From contig JASLZV010000002.1 of the NCBI GenBank assembly GCA_030754715.1, forward strand, positions 6,874 to 26,897: 20,024 bases of DNA, given 5' to 3'. The stretch is from Phycisphaerae bacterium (GTDB taxonomy: Bacteria; Planctomycetota; Phycisphaerae; SM23-33). The notes beneath the pieces were generated by a model. That model was not told the DNA's origin. It saw nothing but the letters and a program-made list of their open reading frames with translations, and searched no databases. The translations under genes and the position numbers were made by a program. Position 1 is the stretch's first letter. Each line of letters begins with the position of its first letter. This document shows positions 14,860 to 20,024 of the stretch, piece by piece.

Positions 14860-15912
14860 CTAGTCTTCGGGCAGTTGGCGGGCAGTGCGGAGTTGTTCGA
14901 TCTTGTCCAGTGGGCGTTCGAGTTGTCGGCTGCGCGTGGTGCGGACGGCTTCGAACTGCCGAGAGGCCTGATCGATGTATTTGCCCAGTTTGTCCATTTC
15001 AACGTTGTACTTTTCCCACTCGCGGGTGAATGTCTGCAGCAGTTCGATGACCTCACCGGCTGTTTTCATGAGGTTGGCGCTCCCGGCCGCCTGGCGAACC
15101 ACCGACAGCATCGCATAAAGCGTCATCGGGCTAGCCAATACGACGCCCCTCTGCATCGATTCGTCCATCAGGTCGGGCTCGGCACCCAGAACAAGTGAGA
15201 AAATCTGTTCGCTAGACAGAAAAACGATCACGTAGTTGACGGTGGGAACCTTTGGGTCGATGTAGCCGCGCCCGGCCACCGCGCGGACGTGCCCTCGAAC
15301 GGCCGTCACCATCGCCTGCAATCCGGCGGCGCGAGTTTCGTCGGTTGATGCGTCGAGGTAGGCCTTGTAACTCTCCAGCGGGAACTTCACGTCCATGTTG
15401 ACTTTCAGATCATTGGGCAGGTGGAAGGTGAAATCCGGGCGGCCCGACTCGGCCTGATCGCCCGACTGCGTGGTATAGTTCACGCCCTTGACCAGTCCAG
15501 CCAACTGGAGGATATCCTCGGTCATCCGCTCGCCCCAGGCCCCGCGCCGCTGCGTGCTGGCCAGCATCTCGTGCAGTTTGCCCGTCGTGGTAGAAAGCGA
15601 GGAAATCGAACTGTCCAATTCGCCAAATTCCCTCTTTCTGTCGGCCTCCAGCCGCTGAAAATACTCACCGATGTTTCGAAGGCGTTCGTTGACGGTCTGC
15701 ACGGTCTGGTCGATCAGGTCCCTCTTGCTTTCCAGCAGCGCGCCGGTCTGCTGGCCCAAGCGGTGGGCGTTGGCATCGAGGGCTTCGGAGGCCAGGGCAG
15801 CAAAGGTCTGCCGCATCTGCCTGCTCGCGTCGCGGCTGCGGATGTAGCCAACAAGCAGGGCCAAGCCCGCCCCAAACACAACCCCTGCCACAAATCCGAC
15901 AAAGTATTCCAT
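14860..15912 (-). CDS. rmuC: RmuC-family protein
   Basis: This is a 350-residue protein with one N-terminal membrane helix (about residues 3-25), a coiled-coil stretch (about 30-110) and the conserved RmuC core from about 118 to 310. Core motifs visible are RRGAWGERMTEDIL, SGRPDFTFHLPN, MDVKFPLESYKAYLDA, PTVNYVIVFLSSEQIF and LASPMTLYAMLSVV. RmuC proteins are PD-(D/E)XK-related nuclease-like proteins that limit recombination at inverted repeats in E. coli; catalysis is not well proven. AGGG lies nine bases before the ATG at 15912, which is why I prefer it to the in-frame ATG at 15921, where the AGGG would directly touch the start. A near-consensus promoter lies just upstream. The HPS/RraA gene follows after 58 bases in the same direction. 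Confidence 0.93.
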   Translation of the reverse strand: MEYFVGFVAGVVFGAGLALLVGYIRSRDASRQMRQTFAALASEALDANAHRLGQQTGALLESKRDLIDQTVQTVNERLRNIGEYFQRLEADRKREFGELDSSISSLSTTTGKLHEMLASTQRRGAWGERMTEDILQLAGLVKGVNYTTQSGDQAESGRPDFTFHLPNDLKVNMDVKFPLESYKAYLDASTDETRAAGLQAMVTAVRGHVRAVAGRGYIDPKVPTVNYVIVFLSSEQIFSLVLGAEPDLMDESMQRGVVLASPMTLYAMLSVVRQAAGSANLMKTAGEVIELLQTFTREWEKYNVEMDKLGKYIDQASRQFEAVRTTRSRQLERPLDKIEQLRTARQLPED

Positions 15913-15934
15913 TAGAATCATCCCTGCGGCGCAT

Positions 15935-15963
15935 ATTCTACGTTCATGGCGCGCGTTTGTGAA
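15935..15963 (-). promoter_or_regulatory. Strong sigma70-like promoter for rmuC and the genes after it
   Basis: On the minus strand TTCACA (15963-15958) and TAGAAT (15940-15935) are separated by exactly 17 bases; each matches consensus at five of six positions. Transcription would start near 15928, giving a short leader before the AGGG and ATG at 15912. It lies in the divergent gap with der. Confidence 0.6.
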
Positions 15964-16060
15964 CGCTCGAATTATCCGCTCACTGTAACCGGACCCCTCG
16001 GTTCGTGAAGTTCGCAGCTATTGGTTTGCCAAGACCGTTCTTTGCTGATAAGAAATCCTT

Positions 16061-17395
16061 ATGAGTTTGCCTGTGGTAGCCATTGTGGGTCGGCCCAACG
16101 TCGGCAAGAGCAGCCTGCTGAACTGTCTGGCCGGTCGGAGAATCGCCATCGTGGACGCCACGCCCGGCGTCACGCGCGACCGAATCTCCGTACCCGTAGA
16201 GATCACTTCGGGATTCGTCGAACTGGTCGATACCGGCGGGATCGGCATCGAGGACGTCGATAAACTTACCGATCACGTCGAGGAGCAGATTACCTACGCC
16301 ATAGCGGCAGCCGAGTTGATCCTGTTCATGGTGGACGCTCGCCAAGGCGTTACGCCGCTGGACAAGCATGTCGCCAAGATGCTCCGGCGACAGGACAAGC
16401 CGGTGATCCTGATGGCCAACAAGGTAGATCAGGCGGGCATGGCCGGGGAGGTGGGCGAACTGAACCGCCTGGGCTTCGGCCAGCCGATGTGCATCTCGGC
16501 TATCCACAACCAGGGCATCGCCAACCTGAGCGAGGCGATGGCCGACCAACTGGGAAGCCGGATCAAGGACTCACCCCCACAGACCGACATGAAACTCGCG
16601 ATCGTCGGCAAGCGGAACGCCGGCAAGAGCACGTTTATCAATGCCCTGGTCGGGACCGACCGCTTGATCGTGTCCGAGAAGCCCGGCACAACGCGCGACA
16701 GCATCGACGTAACCTGCGAACTGAACGGCCGGACTTTTATCCTCATCGATACGGCCGGCGTGCGCAAAAGTCGCAAGATGTCCAGCGACATCGAATTCTA
16801 CTCGCATCACCGGGCCATGCGCTCCATCCGCCGCGCCGACGTGGTTGCCCTGATGATTGACGCGTCAGTGCCGGTTTCCCAGGTGGACAAGCAACTAGCC
16901 GGCTTGATCGCCGAAGAGTTCAAGCCGGTCGTGCTGGTAGTCAACAAGTGGGACCTGGCCAAGGCCCGGGCCGAGGGCCAGGACTACGCCGAGTACCTGG
17001 GAAAAACGCTGCCGGAACTGCGGTTCGCGCCCATTTCTCTGACCAGCGCGGTCAGCGGCCAAAACGTCCGCCAGACTATCCGCCTGGCTGGGCAACTGTT
17101 CAAACAGGCCAACACCCGCGTGCCCACCGGTGAGTTGAACACCCACTTCGGGGAGATAGTCAAACTTCGCGGCCCAAGTCATAAAGCCGGGACCAGGCGG
17201 CCGAAAATCTTGTACGTTTTGCAGATCACTACCGCCCCACCAACGATCATCTGCTTCGTGAACGATACGCGCAGTTTCGATACCTCCTACCAGCGGTTCC
17301 TGATCAATCAACTTCGCGACCGCCTACCCTACTGTGAGGTACCCATCCGCCTGCTGCTGCGCCGCCGGACAAGAAAGCCAAGAGTCAAGAAGTAG
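16061..17395 (+). CDS. der: Ribosome-assembly GTPase Der (EngA)
   Basis: At 444 residues this is a normal-length Der, an essential GTPase for 50S subunit maturation, with two tandem GTPase domains and a C-terminal KH-like domain. Domain one has GRPNVGKSS (10-18), the DTGG switch (57-60) and NKVD (120-123). Domain two has GKRNAGKST (183-191), DTAG (230-233) and NKWD (295-298). The KH-like domain occupies about 355-440 and ends in a basic tail (RRRTRKPRVKK). The second P-loop differs from the usual GRPNVGKS at three positions but keeps the essential GxxxxGKS. There is no clear Shine-Dalgarno sequence before the ATG at 16061. It is read away from rmuC. Confidence 0.97.
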   Translation: MSLPVVAIVGRPNVGKSSLLNCLAGRRIAIVDATPGVTRDRISVPVEITSGFVELVDTGGIGIEDVDKLTDHVEEQITYAIAAAELILFMVDARQGVTPLDKHVAKMLRRQDKPVILMANKVDQAGMAGEVGELNRLGFGQPMCISAIHNQGIANLSEAMADQLGSRIKDSPPQTDMKLAIVGKRNAGKSTFINALVGTDRLIVSEKPGTTRDSIDVTCELNGRTFILIDTAGVRKSRKMSSDIEFYSHHRAMRSIRRADVVALMIDASVPVSQVDKQLAGLIAEEFKPVVLVVNKWDLAKARAEGQDYAEYLGKTLPELRFAPISLTSAVSGQNVRQTIRLAGQLFKQANTRVPTGELNTHFGEIVKLRGPSHKAGTRRPKILYVLQITTAPPTIICFVNDTRSFDTSYQRFLINQLRDRLPYCEVPIRLLLRRRTRKPRVKK

Positions 17396-17398
17396 CCA

Positions 17399-17595
17399 TC
17401 AGTGCAGCGAGGGGCCGCCGAAGCGCCAGAACTGATGCGTCTCCTCGGCGACATCCGAGTCACCGCCACGCATGACCACGCCGTAAACCTCTAAGCGCCA
17501 CCGGCCGCATGGACCGGCTTGACCGGTCGCGGTATCATGCAGCCGTGAATACCCCGGGAATAGTTCGGCACGCGGCAGCGCGGAGCTAACGACAG
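17399..17595 (-). pseudogene. Possible tail fragment of a lost gene
   Basis: Opposite to der and the LEA-like gene, the frame ending at a TGA (17399-17401) reads like a genuine protein C-terminus: GRWRLEVYGVVMRGGDSDVA, then EETHQFWRFGGPSLH. The frame is open upstream into the LEA-like gene but has no ATG, GTG or TTG before the internal GTG of YGVVM, so no intact gene can be drawn. It may be a decayed gene tail or simply a chance open frame in GC-rich DNA. This fills the 200-base gap, in which I see no clear promoter or terminator. Confidence 0.25.
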
Positions 17596-18411
17596 ATGCG
17601 CGGAAGAATCGCCGTTTTACTTGCTGCCACCTTGGTGCTGGGCGGATGCATCAAGAAGCCCCAGGTCATCCTGGTCGACATTAAGATCGGGGGGATGAAC
17701 TTTCAAAAGATCGATCTGATCTGCCTGTTCAGGGTGAACAACCCCAACTGGTTTGATACGAGCGTATATAGTTTTGACTACAGCATGTTGGTCGGCGGTC
17801 AACCGATCGCCCAAGGCGAACTGCCGCAACCGATACCTAAGGTCCCCGCCTACGGCAACGAGATTATCCCGGTGGCCGCGTCTATCGATTTCAACCAACT
17901 CAGCCGGATCGTGAGACAGGCTCACGCGGGCAATTCGGTGTCCTACAAGTTGTCGGGCAGGCCGGTGTTCAACATGCTCGGCCTGCCGGTGCCCGTACCG
18001 GTGACCCACTCCGGCAGGATGCCGTCCCTGCTGGCTCCGCGGTGGAAACTGCGTGGCGTCGGTTTGCGAAGCGGACCCAAGCCAGCGTTCCTGTTGACCT
18101 TTGAGATCGAAAACCCCGGCAAACGGGATCTGTCACTGAACGGCCTCAAGGGCTCGCTGAAACTGAACGGCCAGACGGTGCTCCAGATCTATGAAACGTC
18201 CGTAACCAAACTCCCCAGCGGGGAAAAGGTAAGAATCGTCATTCCTGTGCGCCTGGGGGTGGCTGCCATGTACAGGGCGGCCAAACAGGCGATGGCCAAT
18301 CAGGAGGCCCTGAAATTCGACGGTGAGTTCAAACTCAAGACACCCGCCTTGATGCGAGAGATGCTGCTGGGATCGGAAAAAGCCAAACGACCCGGCTGGC
18401 CCGGACACTAG
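17596..18411 (+). CDS. LEA14/WHy-domain lipoprotein
   Basis: This 271-residue lipoprotein has a lipobox (LGGC, Cys18) and two similar beta-sandwich halves of the late-embryogenesis-abundant type 2 (WHy) kind. The first half is about residues 22-150 (LICLFRVNNPNWFDTSVYSF, with the typical NPN motif). The second is about 153-260 (FLLTFEIENPGKRDLSLNG, with NPG in the equivalent place). Bacterial members are poorly understood outer-membrane or periplasmic proteins linked to stress tolerance. GGAG lies ten bases before the ATG at 17596. It is convergent with the dikinase gene, 27 bases apart, and no hairpin separates them. Confidence 0.85.
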   Translation: MRGRIAVLLAATLVLGGCIKKPQVILVDIKIGGMNFQKIDLICLFRVNNPNWFDTSVYSFDYSMLVGGQPIAQGELPQPIPKVPAYGNEIIPVAASIDFNQLSRIVRQAHAGNSVSYKLSGRPVFNMLGLPVPVPVTHSGRMPSLLAPRWKLRGVGLRSGPKPAFLLTFEIENPGKRDLSLNGLKGSLKLNGQTVLQIYETSVTKLPSGEKVRIVIPVRLGVAAMYRAAKQAMANQEALKFDGEFKLKTPALMREMLLGSEKAKRPGWPGH

Positions 18412-18438
18412 CGGTCTTGATTATTCGCGATTTGCGAT

Positions 18439-20024
18439 TTACCTGGTGGATTTCCTGGCAGGTTTTCGGGGGAACTTGATTGCCGCCTGGGCGGCTGCCA
18501 GCCTGGCCACCGGCACGCGGTACGGCGAGCATGAAACGTAATCCAAGCCGACCTGATGGCAGAACTCAACGCTGTCGGGGTCGCCGCCGTGTTCGCCGCA
18601 GATGCCAAGTTTCAGATCCGGCCGGGCCTTCCTGCCTCTCTCAACGGCGATGCGGATCAGTTCGCCCACGCCGCGGCGGTCGAGCGTCTGGAAGGGGTCA
18701 TGCTCGTAGATGCCTATCTTGACGTATTGGTTGAGGAACTTGGCCGCATCGTCGCGGCTGAAGGCGCAGCCCATCTGTGTCAGGTCGTTGGTACCGAAGG
18801 AGAAAAACTCGGCCTCTTTGGCGATTTCGTCGGCGGTCAGGGCACCGCGTGGCACCTCGATCATCGTTCCGATCTTGATCGACGGGGCCTTCCTGCGTTT
18901 CTTGACCTTCCTGACCTGCTCGATGACGTCCAGGACAATTTGCTTCTGATGGACCAATTCCTTGACGTTTCCTACCAGCGGGATCATGATTTCAGCCTTG
19001 GCGCCAGGGACGGTGTAGGCGGCCTCGACAACCGCTCGGGCCTGCATTGCGGTAATCTCCGGATAGTAGATACCCAACCGGCAGCCACGATGACCGAGCA
19101 TGGGGTTGAATTCGTGGAGGCTGTCGACCTTTTCCTTGATCTTCCTGAATGACACGCCCATAGCCTTGGCCATCTCTTCCTGACCTTCTTTGTCGTGCGG
19201 CAGAAACTCATGCAACGGCGGGTCAAGGAAGCGGATGGTGGCGGGGCGACCCTTAAGGGCCTTGAAAATACCCACGAAATCCTTCCGCTGGAGCGGCAGG
19301 AGTTCTTTGAGGGCTTTCCGGCGGCCTTCGATGTCCTCGGCGAGGATCATCTTCCGCATGGAGATGATGCGGTTGCCCTCAAAGAACATGTGTTCGGTGC
19401 GGGTCAGGCCAATGCCCTCGGCGCCGAACCTGACTGCCACCGCGGCGTCGTTGGGCATATCGGCGTTGGTGCGAACGCCCAGCGTACGGTACTTGTCAGC
19501 CAGTCTCATGATCGCACTGAACGGGCCGGTCAATTCCGGGTCGATAGTGCCTACCCGCCCGACATATACCTTGCCGGTCGAGCCGTTGAGGCTTATCCAG
19601 TCGCCTTTTTTGATGGTCCTGCCGGCGGCGGCGAAGGTTTTGCTCTTATAATTGATGACACAATCGCCGCACCCGGCTACGCAGCACTTACCCATGCCAC
19701 GGGCGACGACGGCTGCGTGCGAGGTCATGCCGCCTCGGCTGGTGAGGATGCCCTTGGCCACGTGCATTCCACCGATATCTTCGGGGCTGGTCTCGATGCG
19801 GGCCAGGATCACGGCCCGGCCCATTTCGGCCCACAGTTCGGCCTCCTCGGCGCTGAAGACGACCTGCCCGGCTGCCGCACCTGGGCTGGCCGACAGTCCT
19901 GTGACGATAAGCTTGGCGGCCTTTTCGGCCTTGGGGTCGAACGTCGGATGGAGCAGTTGATCCAGCGACTTGGGCTCGACGCGGCAGACGGCTTGCTTCT
20001 CGGTAATGTACCCCTCCCTCATCA
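18439..20024 (-). CDS. ppdK: Pyruvate, phosphate dikinase, C-terminal part (N-terminus outside window)
   Basis: The frame runs from a stop at 18439 to the right edge, giving about 528 residues of the usual roughly 900. The ATG at 20022 is almost certainly internal, since the missing part is the ATP-grasp domain. Present are the swivelling phospho-histidine domain (GGMTSHAAVVARGMGK, with the phospho-acceptor His102 counting from that ATG) and the PEP/pyruvate-binding barrel (GIGLTRTEHMFFEGNRI, PLHEFLPHD, NPMLGHRGCRLG, IGTMIEVPRGA, FFSFGTNDLTQM and the catalytic Cys475 in GICGEHGGDP). The enzyme interconverts pyruvate, ATP and phosphate with PEP, AMP and pyrophosphate, in glycolysis or gluconeogenesis. 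The C-terminus ends in a short basic tail (KFPRKPARKSTR). Confidence 0.97.
   Translation of the reverse strand, partial: MREGYITEKQAVCRVEPKSLDQLLHPTFDPKAEKAAKLIVTGLSASPGAAAGQVVFSAEEAELWAEMGRAVILARIETSPEDIGGMHVAKGILTSRGGMTSHAAVVARGMGKCCVAGCGDCVINYKSKTFAAAGRTIKKGDWISLNGSTGKVYVGRVGTIDPELTGPFSAIMRLADKYRTLGVRTNADMPNDAAVAVRFGAEGIGLTRTEHMFFEGNRIISMRKMILAEDIEGRRKALKELLPLQRKDFVGIFKALKGRPATIRFLDPPLHEFLPHDKEGQEEMAKAMGVSFRKIKEKVDSLHEFNPMLGHRGCRLGIYYPEITAMQARAVVEAAYTVPGAKAEIMIPLVGNVKELVHQKQIVLDVIEQVRKVKKRRKAPSIKIGTMIEVPRGALTADEIAKEAEFFSFGTNDLTQMGCAFSRDDAAKFLNQYVKIGIYEHDPFQTLDRRGVGELIRIAVERGRKARPDLKLGICGEHGGDPDSVEFCHQVGLDYVSCSPYRVPVARLAAAQAAIKFPRKPARKSTR

Noticed and set aside
14802..15056. N-terminal extension of the HPS fusion gene upstream of 14801
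   Set aside because: It overlaps rmuC in another frame, is Ser/Arg/Asn rich and has no HPS similarity; HPS proteins begin at the MSRVKLQVALDF position.
15974..15987. Lac-operator-like string GAGCGGATAATT on the minus strand upstream of rmuC
   Set aside because: Only half an operator, with no symmetric partner and no lac-type regulator nearby; taken as coincidence.
17513..17527. ACCGG-CTTGA-CCGGT inverted repeat before the LEA-like gene
   Set aside because: A five-pair stem in GC-rich DNA is common, no T-run follows, and no promoter elements line up with it.

Overview
The window looks like chromosomal DNA of a free-living, GC-rich Gram-negative bacterium, most likely a planctomycete of the Phycisphaerae or a close relative. 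This placement is inferred from the gene repertoire: an exosortase/EpsI polysaccharide cluster, many lipoproteins, an arginine-repeat small protein, a helix-turn-helix protein anchored in the membrane, and a fused hexulose-phosphate synthase/RraA-like protein. No marker gene such as rRNA is present to confirm it. I see no tRNA, rRNA, CRISPR array, transposase or phage gene.

Layout. (1) Positions 1-5294, minus strand: one tightly packed operon, in transcription order a Wza-type polysaccharide export lipoprotein, an exosortase, an EpsI-family protein and a membrane-anchored TPR protein that runs off the left edge. A promoter-like site lies at 5353-5381. This is the export and envelope-sorting end of an exopolysaccharide locus. 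(2) Positions 5447-6535, minus: a four-helix membrane protein and a small protein with an arginine-pair hexapeptide repeat, both of unknown function. (3) Positions 6536-7126: about 590 bases without an intact gene. They hold a broken acidic-tail reading frame (6673-6903, two in-frame stops), a hairpin just past it, and the promoter region of the next gene. (4) Positions 7127-10352, plus: an alpha/beta-hydrolase lipoprotein, then a large membrane sensor with intact GGDEF and HD-GYP domains for cyclic-di-GMP synthesis and breakdown. (5) Positions 10343-10596, minus: a clear but frameshifted C-terminal remnant of a CcsA-type cytochrome c biogenesis gene, overlapping the end of the GGDEF/HD-GYP gene tail to tail. 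(6) Positions 10632-12827, minus: a probable three-gene operon (small secreted protein, HTH-transmembrane protein, OmpA-like lipoprotein) behind a good sigma70-like promoter. (7) Positions 12950-15912, minus: rmuC, then a fused HPS/RraA-like gene and hxlB. The last two overlap and form the formaldehyde-fixing or hexulose-phosphate pair of the ribulose monophosphate pathway. A near-consensus promoter with a 17-base spacer precedes rmuC. (8) Positions 16061-18411, plus: the ribosome-assembly GTPase der, a possible gene-tail fragment on the opposite strand, and a LEA14/WHy-like lipoprotein. (9) Positions 18439-20024, minus: the C-terminal part of pyruvate phosphate dikinase, continuing past the right edge.

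Most genes are ordinary housekeeping or envelope functions. The parts most worth a second look are the ccsA remnant, the acidic-tail broken frame, the HPS-RraA fusion with its rmuC neighbour, the HTH protein tethered to the membrane, and a CCTTGCAAGG palindrome that sits at the same distance from the start of two genes for exported proteins.
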